Positions 26,804 through 34,323 of a stretch of DNA of 64,000 nucleotides are shown one piece after another. The notes below the pieces were generated by a model that saw only the letters and a list, made by a program, of their open reading frames with translations, ran no database searches and was not told the DNA's origin. The position numbers were made by a program, and so were the translations under genes. The DNA is from Halorubrum sp. BV1 (GTDB taxonomy: Archaea; Halobacteriota; Halobacteria; Halobacteriales; Haloferacaceae), in the NCBI RefSeq assembly GCF_000746205.1, contig NZ_JQKV01000001.1, positions 670,814 through 734,813 on the forward strand. Reading direction: 5' to 3'. Position 1 is the stretch's first letter. Each line of letters opens with the position of its first letter.

Positions 26804-27469
26804 GTGTTACGGGCGACTTTCACCGGCTCGTCGTACGTCGGGGTGTTCGCCCGCGTCGTCGACGACCTCCTCTTGGTCAGACCGGACGCCGACGAGGAAC
26901 TCGCGGACGCGCTCGGCGAGGAACTGTCCGCGACACCCCTCCAGACGACCGTCGGCGGAGCCAACACCGTCGGCGCGTTAGCCGTCGGCAACGAGAACGG
27001 TATTCTCGTCTCGCCGCGTGCGACAGACCGCGAGCGGTCGCGGATCGCCGAGGCCGCGGACCGCCAGGTCAGCGAACTCCCCGGAGAGATCAACGCCGCC
27101 GGCAACGTCGTCCTCGCGAACGACTACGGTGCGTACGTCCACCCCGACCTCGCGCGCGAGGCGATCACGACGATCAGGGACACGCTCGACGTGCCCGTCG
27201 TCCGCGGCGACCTAGGCGACGTTCGGACCGTCGGCACCGCCGCGGTCGCGAACGACACCGGCGTGCTCTGTCATCCGAAATCGGCTGAATCGGAGCTACA
27301 AGCCGTCGAGGACGCGCTTGACGTCCGTGCCGATCTCGGCACGATCAACTACGGTGCGCCGCTCGTCGGTTCGGGGCTCGTCGCCAACGACCACGGGTAC
27401 GTGGTCGGCGAAGAGACGACAGGACCGGAACTCGGTCGGATCGAAGAGACGCTCGGGTTCATCGACTGA
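26804..27469 (+). CDS. eif6: Translation initiation factor IF-6 (aIF6)
   Basis: 221 aa anti-association factor that binds the 50S subunit and prevents premature joining with 30S. The five-fold pseudosymmetric repeat is visible from recurring motifs (GNENGILVSP, ANDYGAYVHP, ANDTGVLCHP, ANDHGYVVG). Starts with GTG 1 nt after the rpl31e stop, so it is co-transcribed. Confidence 0.96.
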   Translation: MLRATFTGSSYVGVFARVVDDLLLVRPDADEELADALGEELSATPLQTTVGGANTVGALAVGNENGILVSPRATDRERSRIAEAADRQVSELPGEINAAGNVVLANDYGAYVHPDLAREAITTIRDTLDVPVVRGDLGDVRTVGTAAVANDTGVLCHPKSAESELQAVEDALDVRADLGTINYGAPLVGSGLVANDHGYVVGEETTGPELGRIEETLGFID

Positions 27470-27619
27470 CCGTTCCGTTCGGGTCCGATCCCGGCACCGC
27501 GGTTCTCCCGTCGTTCGTCTCGTCAGGTTCTGAGGAGCACCGATACGACCGTTTCGGCGCGTTTCCCGCGGCTCTGTTTTTTAGGAAGATACTTCCCTGT
27601 CCCTGCCGGAACGAGGAAC

Positions 27620-27796
27620 ATGAGTACCTACACGGTGAGTGGACAGTTCCAGAGTCGAGACGGCCACCAACCCTTCACGAAAGAAGTCGAAGCGGAAAAC
27701 GAGTCACTCGCGCGCGAGCGCATCTACACGACAGTCGGAAGTCAGCACAACCGGAAGCGTACGCAGATCGAAATCGAGGAGGTGTCCGCGGCATGA
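27620..27796 (+). CDS. rplX: 50S ribosomal protein L18Ae/LX
   Basis: 58 aa archaeal LX protein (L18Ae/L20e family): MSTYTVSGQFQSRDGHQPF, with KEVEAENESLARERIYTTVGSQHNRKR. The TGA overlaps the prefoldin alpha ATG by 4 nt. A TTTTTTAG element about 40 nt upstream implies a short leader, with a GAGGA Shine-Dalgarno-like sequence just before the ATG. Confidence 0.93.
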   Translation: MSTYTVSGQFQSRDGHQPFTKEVEAENESLARERIYTTVGSQHNRKRTQIEIEEVSAA

Positions 27797-28260
27797 TGGG
27801 CGGCGGACAACAGCAGCTCCAGCAGCTCTCACAGGAACTGCAGGCGCTCGACGAGGAGATCGAGGCGCTCGAAGCCGAGGTTGACGACTACCGCGAGGAG
27901 AAAAGCGACATCGACGACGCGGTGGAGGCGATCGAGACGCTCGATACGGGCTCGACGGTACAGGTCCCGCTCGGCGGCGGCGCGTACGTCCGCGCCGAAG
28001 TGCAGGACATCGACGAGATCATCGTCTCACTCGGCGGCAACTACTCCGCAGAGCAGGAGCAGGGCGACGCCATCGACGTGCTCCGACGCAAACAGGAGTC
28101 GCTCGACGACCGGATCGAGGAGACGCAGGCGGACATCGACGAACTCGAGTCCGAGAGCGACGAACTCGAACAGCAGGCCCAGCAGATGCAACAGCAGATG
28201 CAACAACAGCAGCAACAGCAGATGCAGCAGATGCAGCAGGCGGCAGACGACGAGGAGTAG
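27793..28260 (+). CDS. pfdA: Prefoldin subunit alpha
   Basis: 155 aa. Two long coiled-coil helices (QQLQQLSQELQALDEEIEAL and the C-terminal ESLDDRIEETQADIDELE) flank a beta hairpin (VQVPLGGGAYVRAEV), as in alpha-prefoldin. The C-terminal tail is unusually Gln/Met-rich with a short poly-Gln run. The hexamer of alpha2 beta4 delivers unfolded chains to the thermosome. The beta subunit is encoded at 34324. Overlaps rplX by 4 nt. Confidence 0.93.
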   Translation: MMGGGQQQLQQLSQELQALDEEIEALEAEVDDYREEKSDIDDAVEAIETLDTGSTVQVPLGGGAYVRAEVQDIDEIIVSLGGNYSAEQEQGDAIDVLRRKQESLDDRIEETQADIDELESESDELEQQAQQMQQQMQQQQQQQMQQMQQAADDEE

Positions 28261-28269
28261 CGACGAACC

Positions 28270-29397
28270 GTGTTCGACGGACTGAAAGACAAGCTCTCCG
28301 GGTTCCGGAAGGACGTCGAGGAGAGCGCCGAGGTCGAAGAGCCCGAAGCGCACGACGAGTCGCCGGCCGGCGAGAACGGGACCGCAGACGAGGCGGCAGC
28401 CGACGACGACGCAGACAGCGGCGGCTCGCCGATATCGGCTAGCGACGCCGCTGACGCGACCGACGGCTCGGCGGTGTCGGCAGACGAGACAGACGACGGA
28501 GACGACGAACCGAGCACGTTCCAGCGCGCGAAGGCGTTCGCGACCGGCCGGATTATCATCGAGGAGGAGGACCTCGAAGAGCCGCTTTGGGACCTCGAGA
28601 TGGCGCTCTTAGAGAGTGACGTGGAGATGAGCGTCGCAGAGCGCATCCTCGACACCGTCCGCGAGAAGATGCTCGGCGAGTCGCGAAAGCAGGTGGAGAC
28701 GACGGGCGAACTCGTCGAATCGGCGCTTCACGACGCCTTGCTCGACGTGATCGCCGTCGGCCAGTTCGACTTCGAAGAGCGGATCGCCGAGGCGGAAAAG
28801 CCCGTGACCATCGTCTTCACCGGCGTCAACGGCGTCGGGAAGACGACGAGCATCGCGAAGCTCTCAGAGTGGCTCGACGAGCGGGGGTACTCTTCCGTCC
28901 TCGCCAACGGCGACACCTACCGGGCGGGCGCAAACGAGCAGATCGCAGAGCACGCCGACCGGCTGGACCGCGAGCTGATCGCACACGACCAGGGCGGCGA
29001 CCCCGCGGCCGTCATCTACGACGGCGTGGAGTACGCCGAGGCCAACGACGTCGACGTCGTCCTCGGCGACACGGCCGGCCGGCTCCACACGAGCGACGAC
29101 CTGATGGCGCAACTGGAGAAGATCGACCGCGTCGTCGACCCCGACATGACGCTTTTCGTCGACGAGGCGGTCGCGGGACAGGACGCGGTCAACCGCGCGA
29201 AAGAGTTCAACGACGCGGCCGAGATCGACGGCGCGATCCTCACGAAGGCCGACGCCGACTCCTCCGGCGGCGCGGCCATCTCCGTGGCGTACGTCACCGG
29301 CAAGCCGATCCTCTTTCTTGGCACCGGTCAGGGGTACGACGACATCACGCTGTTCGAGCCCGAAGAACTCGTCGACAGCCTGCTCGGCGGAGAGTAG
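28270..29397 (+). CDS. ftsY: Signal recognition particle receptor FtsY
   Basis: 375 aa. Long acidic N-terminal region (residues 1-85), then an N domain and a GTPase G domain with GVNGVGKTTSIAKL (P-loop), DTAGR and TKADADSSGG. It docks SRP-ribosome complexes at the membrane. Starts with GTG 9 nt after pfdA. Its TAG directly abuts the stop of the opposing acyl-CoA synthetase gene, with no base between them. Confidence 0.96.
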   Translation: MFDGLKDKLSGFRKDVEESAEVEEPEAHDESPAGENGTADEAAADDDADSGGSPISASDAADATDGSAVSADETDDGDDEPSTFQRAKAFATGRIIIEEEDLEEPLWDLEMALLESDVEMSVAERILDTVREKMLGESRKQVETTGELVESALHDALLDVIAVGQFDFEERIAEAEKPVTIVFTGVNGVGKTTSIAKLSEWLDERGYSSVLANGDTYRAGANEQIAEHADRLDRELIAHDQGGDPAAVIYDGVEYAEANDVDVVLGDTAGRLHTSDDLMAQLEKIDRVVDPDMTLFVDEAVAGQDAVNRAKEFNDAAEIDGAILTKADADSSGGAAISVAYVTGKPILFLGTGQGYDDITLFEPEELVDSLLGGE

Positions 29398-31014
29398 CTA
29401 CCCCTCTCCGACCATCCGGTCCTCGTCGTCCCACTCCTGCTCGCGAAGCTCGTACTTCTGGATCTTTCCCGTCGCGGTCGTCGGCAGTTCAGCGACGAAC
29501 TCGACCTCGCCGGGCGTCTTGTAGTCGGCGACGCGCTCGCGCACGAGCGCCGTGAGTTCCTCGGCAGTCGCGCCCGGGTCGTCGGGGTCGCCGCCCTCGG
29601 GGACGACGAACGCCTTCGGCGTTTCTCCCCACCGTTCGTCAGGCGCGGGAATGACCGCCACGTCGGTGACGACCTCGTGTTCGAAGAGGGTGTCTTCCAA
29701 CTCGATAGAGGAGATGTTCTCGCCGCCGGAGATGATGATGTCCTTTTTCCGATCTTGAATGGAGATGAAGCCGTCCTCGTCGACGACGGCCAGATCGCCC
29801 ATGTGGTAGTACCCCTCCAGTCGCTCGGAGAAGGCTTCCGCTGTGGCCTCGGGCTTCTCCCAGTAGCGGTCCATCACCTGGTTGCCGCGGACGACGACCT
29901 CGCCTATCGTTTCGCCGTCGGGAGCCACGTCGTCGCCGTCCTCGTCGACGACACGGACGTCGGTCCCCAGATACCCGATCCCCTGCGTCTTTTTCACCGC
30001 GAACCGGTCGTCGGAGCCGGACTCGTAGTGTCGCTTGGCGTCCGACGTGGTCACGAGCGGTCCGGTCTCGGTCGCGCCGTACACGTGTTTTAGCTCCCAG
30101 CCGAACTCCGCTTCGACCGTGCGGATCGTCGCCTCCGGCGGCGCGGCACCGGCGGTCGCGACCCGCACCGGGTTCTCTCCGGTCGTCGCTCCGCCGTGTT
30201 CGGCGTGGTGGTCGCCGAGCATGTTGAGGACGGTCGGTGCCGCACAGAAGTACGAGACGTCCTCGGTGCGGATCCGATCGAACGTCTCCGCCACGTCGAC
30301 GCCGCGGGTGCAGATGTGTCTCGCGCCCATTCCCGTGATCGCGTAGATGTGTCCCCAGCCGTTGACGTGGAACATCGGGAGCGTCCAGAGGTACACGTCG
30401 TCGTCCGTGATCTCCAAGTGGATGGTTATGAGGTACGCGTGCAGCGTCTCGGCGCGATGGGTGCGACAGACGCCCTTCGGGTCGCCGGTCGTCCCGGAGG
30501 TGTAGTTTATCGTGATCACGTCGTCTTCGTCCATCTCCGGGCGCTCGTAGGCCGCGGGGTCCGCGTCCGCGAGCGCGCCGTCGAACGACTCCCAGTCGCC
30601 CTCGACCGCGTCGGCGTCGTTCGTGAGGAAGACGTCCGTCGGGACCTCCTCGCGGACGGCCTCGACGTTCGCCGCGTACTCGGCGTCGGCGTAGATCGCG
30701 TCGACGCCCGCGTCGGAGAGCATGTACGCGAAGTCGTCGGGCGTGAGCCGGTAGTTGAGCGGCGTGTGGACCGCGCCGACCTGCATCGCTCCGTAGGCGG
30801 CTTCGAGGTGGTAGTGCGTGTTCGGGTCCAACACCGCGACGCGGTCGCCCTTCTCGATTCCCCGCTCTTGGAGCGCGGCCGAGAACCGGTCCGCGCGGTC
30901 GCCGAGTTCGGCGTAGGTGTATCGCGTTCCATCGACCGCGAGCACGGCCTCCTCATCAGCGTAGTGACGTCTCGCTCGGTCGAGAAAGTCCGTCGTGAGT
31001 AACGGTTTTCGCAT
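29398..31014 (-). CDS. AMP-binding acyl-CoA synthetase (fatty-acid--CoA ligase)
   Basis: 538 aa ANL-superfamily enzyme that activates a carboxylic acid with ATP and CoA. P-loop-like TINYTSGTTGDPKG, adenine-binding YGATETGP, hinge GDLAVVDEDGFISIQDRKKD with IISGGENIS, and the C-terminal catalytic lysine in ATGKIQKYELRE. Medium- or long-chain fatty acid is the usual substrate of this subgroup, but specificity is unproven. Upstream AT-rich dyad at 31023-31046. Confidence 0.9.
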   Translation of the reverse strand: MRKPLLTTDFLDRARRHYADEEAVLAVDGTRYTYAELGDRADRFSAALQERGIEKGDRVAVLDPNTHYHLEAAYGAMQVGAVHTPLNYRLTPDDFAYMLSDAGVDAIYADAEYAANVEAVREEVPTDVFLTNDADAVEGDWESFDGALADADPAAYERPEMDEDDVITINYTSGTTGDPKGVCRTHRAETLHAYLITIHLEITDDDVYLWTLPMFHVNGWGHIYAITGMGARHICTRGVDVAETFDRIRTEDVSYFCAAPTVLNMLGDHHAEHGGATTGENPVRVATAGAAPPEATIRTVEAEFGWELKHVYGATETGPLVTTSDAKRHYESGSDDRFAVKKTQGIGYLGTDVRVVDEDGDDVAPDGETIGEVVVRGNQVMDRYWEKPEATAEAFSERLEGYYHMGDLAVVDEDGFISIQDRKKDIIISGGENISSIELEDTLFEHEVVTDVAVIPAPDERWGETPKAFVVPEGGDPDDPGATAEELTALVRERVADYKTPGEVEFVAELPTTATGKIQKYELREQEWDDEDRMVGEG

Positions 31015-31022
31015 CGATCTAT

Positions 31023-31046
31023 CACTATTTATGATCTATGATAGTG
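31023..31046 (-). promoter_or_regulatory. Dyad in the promoter of the acyl-CoA synthetase gene
   Basis: Arms CACTAT (31023-31028) and ATAGTG (31041-31046) are exact inverted repeats centred on GATC (31033-31036). The dyad lies 9-32 nt upstream of the start codon and overlaps the likely TATA element (ACTATCATA on the minus strand). Candidate operator; no regulator is identified. Confidence 0.45.
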
Positions 31047-31162
31047 TTTGCGGCCGCTGCAAGCTGGCGTGGGGAGTTGTCGGCGGGCGACCCGGACGTC
31101 ACCGAGGAGATCGGGCGTGCGTCGTCGTGGGGTTTTATCGGATCGGCGACGAGGAGGAGGGT

Positions 31163-31384
31163 ATGAGCGACGAATCCGGTCGACCGACGGCCACCGACGG
31201 GTACATAGAGCCGATCGTGGGGCTGTTGGGACTGTCGTTCGCGCTGATGGCGGGGATAACGGCACCGCGACTGCTCTCCGGCGACCCCGCCGAGGCCGTC
31301 CTTCCGATCGCCTTCGCCGTCGGAAGCCTCGCGACGATCTGGTTCCGGCGTCAGTACGCGGCCGCCGCACGCGACGGGGAGTGA
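31163..31384 (+). CDS. Small membrane protein, function unknown
   Basis: 73 aa with two hydrophobic segments (IEPIVGLLGLSFALMAGITA and AVLPIAFAVGSLATIWF) and short polar ends, so a two-TM helical hairpin is expected. TTTTAT at about 31134-31139 lies 27 nt upstream of the ATG at 31163. The longer frame starting at 30995 passes through the promoter and is rejected. No recognised family. Confidence 0.65.
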   Translation: MSDESGRPTATDGYIEPIVGLLGLSFALMAGITAPRLLSGDPAEAVLPIAFAVGSLATIWFRRQYAAAARDGE

Positions 31385-31456
31385 GGTGCCGGCGCGAACG
31401 GAATGAGGTATATAAACGCATCGTGGACGAATCGCACACGGGCGACGGGATCAGAA

Positions 31457-31466
31457 CCCTTAACAG
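31457..31466 (+). promoter_or_regulatory. TATA-like box of the tRNA-Met gene
   Basis: CCCTTAACAG is about 27 nt upstream of the mature tRNA 5' end at 31489, the standard archaeal tRNA promoter spacing. Confidence 0.5.
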
Positions 31467-31488
31467 TCGCACGCGAGTTTGCTATGAT

Positions 31489-31563
31489 AGCGGGATGGGA
31501 TAGCCAGGAGATTCCGCCGGGCTCATAACCCGGAGATCGGTAGTTCAAATCTACCTCCCGCTA
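31489..31563 (+). tRNA. Initiator tRNA-Met (anticodon CAU)
   Basis: Folds as a full cloverleaf. Acceptor stem AGCGGGA/TCCCGCT with discriminator A, D arm around GGGATAGCCAGGAGATTCCG, anticodon arm CCGGG-CTCATAA-CCCGG, and T arm GTAGTTCAAATCTAC. Three consecutive G:C pairs next to the anticodon loop and the A1:U72 pair are initiator features. No intron is present, unlike haloarchaeal elongator tRNA-Met. CCA is not encoded. It lies 145 bp before the gene for aIF2-beta, a factor that delivers this tRNA. Confidence 0.93.
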
Positions 31564-31707
31564 TCTTCTGGACGAACGCCACATCGGAAGCGGTGCGGTC
31601 GCCTTCCATCGCCGGTCATTGATTCTCGCGGGGTCTGTCGGTCACATGTGTTCTTTCCGCGTTCCGAACCCGGAAGCGATTTCCGTCGCGCGGTCGTCCG
31701 CTCGCGT

Positions 31708-32319
31708 ATGGACTACGAATCGAGCCTCGACCGCGCGATGGAGGAAGTGCCGGACCTCGGCGGTTCCGACGAGCGGCTGTCGGTGCCGGACCCGGAGACG
31801 CAGAAAGACGGCGCGTTCACGCGCCTGACGAATCTCTCCGCCATCGCGGACGCCTTGAGCCGCGACCCGGAGCACGTCCACTCGAAGATCCAGCAGGAGC
31901 TCGGTACCGCCGGCCAGTACGAGGACGGCCGCGCCCGTTACAGCGGGAACTTCCGCGAGCGCGATTTCCAAGCTGCCATCGACTCGTACATCGAGTCGTT
32001 CGTCACCTGTTCGGAGTGTGGCCTCCCCGACACGCGATTGGAGACCGAAAATCGCACGCCGATGCTCCGCTGTGAGGCCTGCGGGGCGTTCCGTCCGGTC
32101 GCGAAACAGAACACGCAGAACACAACGCGGCAGGAGGAAGCCATCGAGTCGGGCAAGACGTACGAACTCGAGATCGTCGGCACCGGCCGCAAGGGCGACG
32201 GGGTCGCAGAGCGCGGCGAGTACACGGTCTTCGTTCCCGGCGCACAGGAGGGCGAGACGGTCAACGCCTACATCAAGAACGTCTCCGGTAACCTCGCGTT
32301 CGCCCGCCGCGAGAACTAA
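31708..32319 (+). CDS. eif2b: Translation initiation factor aIF2 subunit beta
   Basis: 203 aa. Central aIF2-beta/eIF5-like domain (LTNLSAIADALSRDPEHV, YSGNFRERDFQAAIDSYI), then a C4 zinc ribbon (CSECGLPDT ... LRCEACGA). An additional C-terminal TRAM domain (GKTYELEIVGTGRKGDGVA ... VFVPGAQEGETV) is found in halophile versions. aIF2 carries initiator Met-tRNA to the small subunit. The ATG at 31708 gives the family N-terminus MDYESSLDRAMEEVP. Confidence 0.94.
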   Translation: MDYESSLDRAMEEVPDLGGSDERLSVPDPETQKDGAFTRLTNLSAIADALSRDPEHVHSKIQQELGTAGQYEDGRARYSGNFRERDFQAAIDSYIESFVTCSECGLPDTRLETENRTPMLRCEACGAFRPVAKQNTQNTTRQEEAIESGKTYELEIVGTGRKGDGVAERGEYTVFVPGAQEGETVNAYIKNVSGNLAFARREN

Positions 32320-32320
32320 T

Positions 32321-32370
32321 CGACGGGCACAGCGGTTCTCACTCAGTCGATCCGACGGGCACAGCGGTTC
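32321..32370 (+). repeat. 18-bp direct repeat between aIF2-beta and thi4
   Basis: CGACGGGCACAGCGGTTC occurs at 32321-32338 and 32353-32370. The second copy runs into the thi4 stop codon. This is the convergent intergenic region. Confidence 0.9.
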
Positions 32371-33304
32371 AGTCGTCGGCGGGAGCCGGTTCGCCGCCCG
32401 CAGAGAGCCTGACTTCGGGCTCGTCGACGCCGAGTTCGTCGAGGGCTGACTGCGCGGCGCGCTTGCCCGACACCAGCATCGCGCCGAACGTCGGCCCCAT
32501 CCGCGGGAGCCCGTGAGCGGTCGCGACCGCCATCCCCGAGGCGATCAGGCCGTCGTGAACGACGCCGGTGTGCTCGACGACGGCGTCCTCGCTCTCGCCG
32601 ACCCACATCGAATCGTGGCCGGGCGAGTCGTGGCCGGGCGCACCGTACTGACCGTCGTCGGTCTGGTCCATCCCGGTGTTGTGTTCTTTCGCGTGTTCGA
32701 TCCCGGGCGCGGAGAGCACGCCGCGCTCGTCGAGTTTGCTGATAGCGACTGCGTCGTGGCCGGTCGCGTCGATCACGAGGTCGGACTCGACCGCGATCGG
32801 GTCGACGCAGGTGATCTCGCGCGGGAGCGCGTGCACCGGCGTCCAGTTCATCACGATCCCGCCGACCTCGTGGTCCTCGCGGATCACGAGATCGGTGAAC
32901 TCCGTCATGTTCTGGACGCGCGCGCCGGCGTCGCACGCCGCCTTGATGAGTCCCGAACAGGCCTCCGGCCCGGGGGCGGTGTAGAGGCCGTCGACGTCCT
33001 CGACCGGCTCGTAATCGACGTCGAGGTCCGCCAAGATCTCCTGAGCCGGATCGCGGACCGTCACCGTATTCATCAGGAAGCCGCCGAGCCAGAACCCGCC
33101 GCCGAGGTAGTTGTTCTTCTCGACTATCATCACCTTCACGCCGCGCTCTGCAAGCTCCTTCGCGGCCATCAGCCCGGAGGGGCCGCCGCCGAGGATAATG
33201 ACCTCTGAATCCGTGAAATCGAGGAACCCGTCGGTCCACTCGGTGCCGATCGCTTGCGTTACGTCCGTCTCGCTCACGTCTGCGAAGCCGTCGTATCCGT
33301 GCAT
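32369..33304 (-). CDS. thi4: Thiazole synthase Thi4 (ADP-thiazole biosynthesis)
   Basis: 311 aa THI4-family protein making the thiazole precursor of thiamine from NAD and glycine. N-terminal FAD/NAD-type dinucleotide motif ILGGGPSGLMAAKELAERG, then the conserved NYLGGGFWLGGF and MNTVTVRDPAQ, and the DATGHDA segment. Cysteines in the mid region (EACSGLIKAACDAG; EITCVDP) are visible, but whether one is a suicidal sulfur donor, as in yeast, or sulfide is used, as in methanogens, needs alignment. Monocistronic, with a promoter dyad upstream. Confidence 0.92.
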   Translation of the reverse strand: MHGYDGFADVSETDVTQAIGTEWTDGFLDFTDSEVIILGGGPSGLMAAKELAERGVKVMIVEKNNYLGGGFWLGGFLMNTVTVRDPAQEILADLDVDYEPVEDVDGLYTAPGPEACSGLIKAACDAGARVQNMTEFTDLVIREDHEVGGIVMNWTPVHALPREITCVDPIAVESDLVIDATGHDAVAISKLDERGVLSAPGIEHAKEHNTGMDQTDDGQYGAPGHDSPGHDSMWVGESEDAVVEHTGVVHDGLIASGMAVATAHGLPRMGPTFGAMLVSGKRAAQSALDELGVDEPEVRLSAGGEPAPADD

Positions 33305-33319
33305 ACAACCAAGTGATAT

Positions 33320-33331
33320 TACTAAGTAGTA
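33320..33331 (-). promoter_or_regulatory. Dyad overlapping the thi4 promoter
   Basis: TACTA-AG-TAGTA is an inverted repeat with 5-bp arms, 16-27 nt upstream of the thi4 ATG in an AT-rich TATA region. It is a candidate operator for a thiamine-responsive repressor. No TPP-riboswitch core is visible here. Confidence 0.4.
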
Positions 33332-33452
33332 TTAGTCGTTACGGTCGGCGCACACAGCGAGCGCGTTCAGCCGGAGCGGCCGCGGCACCGACGTCGTGTG
33401 ACGCCCCCAACTCGTAGCCTTTTTACCCGCGCTGGCGGTATTCGCACTCACT

Positions 33453-33719
33453 ATGGCTGAGGACAAGGCACGAAGCACCGGGAGTGCGGGCCGATTCGGC
33501 GCTCGCTACGGCCGCGTTTCCCGCAAGCGGGTTCAGGACATCGAAGAGGAGATGCGCAACGCAACCGTCGACGGCGACGACGTCAAACGCGTCGGGACGG
33601 GCATCTGGGTCAACGAGGAGACGGGCGAGACGTTCACCGGCGGAGCCTACCGCCCCGAGACGCCGGGTGGCCGCACCGTCCGCCGCTCCATCCGCGCCGC
33701 GCTCGCCGACGAGGAGTAG
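33453..33719 (+). CDS. rpl37ae: 50S ribosomal protein L37Ae lacking its zinc-finger cysteines
   Basis: 88 aa. The flanks match L37Ae closely (GSAGRFGARYGRVSRKRV at the start; FTGGAYRPETPGGRTVRRS at the end). The usual C-x2-C ... C-x2-C zinc ribbon is absent: the region reads EEMRNATVDGDDVKRV and GTGIWVNEETGETFTGG with no cysteine. The fold must be held without zinc. It precedes rpoP by 3 nt, a standard archaeal pairing. Confidence 0.93.
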   Translation: MAEDKARSTGSAGRFGARYGRVSRKRVQDIEEEMRNATVDGDDVKRVGTGIWVNEETGETFTGGAYRPETPGGRTVRRSIRAALADEE

Positions 33720-33722
33720 GTA

Positions 33723-33857
33723 ATGAGCTACAAGTGCTCCCGCTGTAAGCGCGACGTCACCCTCGACGAGTACGGCGGCGTGCGCTGCCCGTACTGCGGC
33801 CACCGCGTCCTCCTGAAGGAGCGCGGCGGCGACGTGAAGGAAGTCAACGTCGAGTAA
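33723..33857 (+). CDS. rpoP: DNA-directed RNA polymerase subunit P (Rpb12-like)
   Basis: 44 aa, starting [19 protein letters not shown] and containing [15 protein letters not shown]. Both CxxC pairs of the zinc ribbon are intact, in contrast to the upstream L37Ae. It is a small core subunit needed for open-complex formation and assembly. It sits between rpl37ae and pcc1 in one operon. Confidence 0.95.
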
Positions 33858-33893
33858 CCACCGGACGAAGCGCCGACCGTGGCGATCCCCTCG

Positions 33894-34148
33894 ATGGCCC
33901 GTAGACACGAAACGATTCTTTCGTTCACCTATCCCTCCGAGCGACGCGCCCGGCTCGTCGGCGACGCGCTCGCGCCCGAGGTCGACGAGATCGACGACGA
34001 TCGCTCGGGCGCGACGGTCGAACGCGACGGTGAGGCGGTCCGCGTCCGCGTCGTCGCCGACGACCTCGTCGCGCTCCGCGCCGGGATCAACAGCTGGTCG
34101 CGTCTCGTCGCGGTCGCAGAGCAGGTCAGCGCCCCCGCCAGTCGGTGA
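33894..34148 (+). CDS. pcc1: KEOPS complex subunit Pcc1
   Basis: 84 aa CTAG/Pcc1-family protein (TILSFTYPSERRARLVGDALAPEV; VRVRVVADDLVALRAGINSWSRLV). KEOPS makes the t6A modification at position 37 of ANN-decoding tRNAs, and Pcc1 is the dimerising subunit that binds Kae1. The ATG at 33894 is preferred over the GTG at 33879. Third gene of the rpl37ae-rpoP-pcc1 unit. Confidence 0.9.
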   Translation: MARRHETILSFTYPSERRARLVGDALAPEVDEIDDDRSGATVERDGEAVRVRVVADDLVALRAGINSWSRLVAVAEQVSAPASR

Positions 34149-34238
34149 CGGGTCGTCCGGTCCGGTGGGACGGCGGATCGTCTGGTCCGACGAGACGGCG
34201 AATGCCGGTTTTCGTTTGAGCTGCTAATGCACGGTATT

Positions 34239-34256
34239 CAGGCGCGTAAACGCCTG
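34239..34256 (+). terminator. Hairpin after pcc1
   Basis: CAGGCG-CGTAAA-CGCCTG forms a 6-bp stem with a 6-nt loop in the 175-bp gap between pcc1 and pfdB. A T-rich stretch (GGTTTTCTC) follows about 10 nt later. Possible transcription end for the rpl37ae operon. Confidence 0.35.
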
Positions 34257-34323
34257 TATATCGGTTTTCTCTCGTCGTCGGAGAAGTCGGGGGTTTTTCC
34301 GTCCGGGTCGCCACGTTCCGTCC

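Noticed and set aside
31489..31563. Elongator tRNA-Met
   Set aside because: Three G:C pairs border the anticodon loop, the first pair is A:U, and there is no intron; these are initiator features.
33305..33452. TPP riboswitch upstream of thi4
   Set aside because: No recognisable CTGAGA and GCGAAGG-type aptamer core on the relevant strand.
34148..34323. A small gene between pcc1 and pfdB
   Set aside because: No frame has family features; the gap holds a hairpin and the pfdB promoter.
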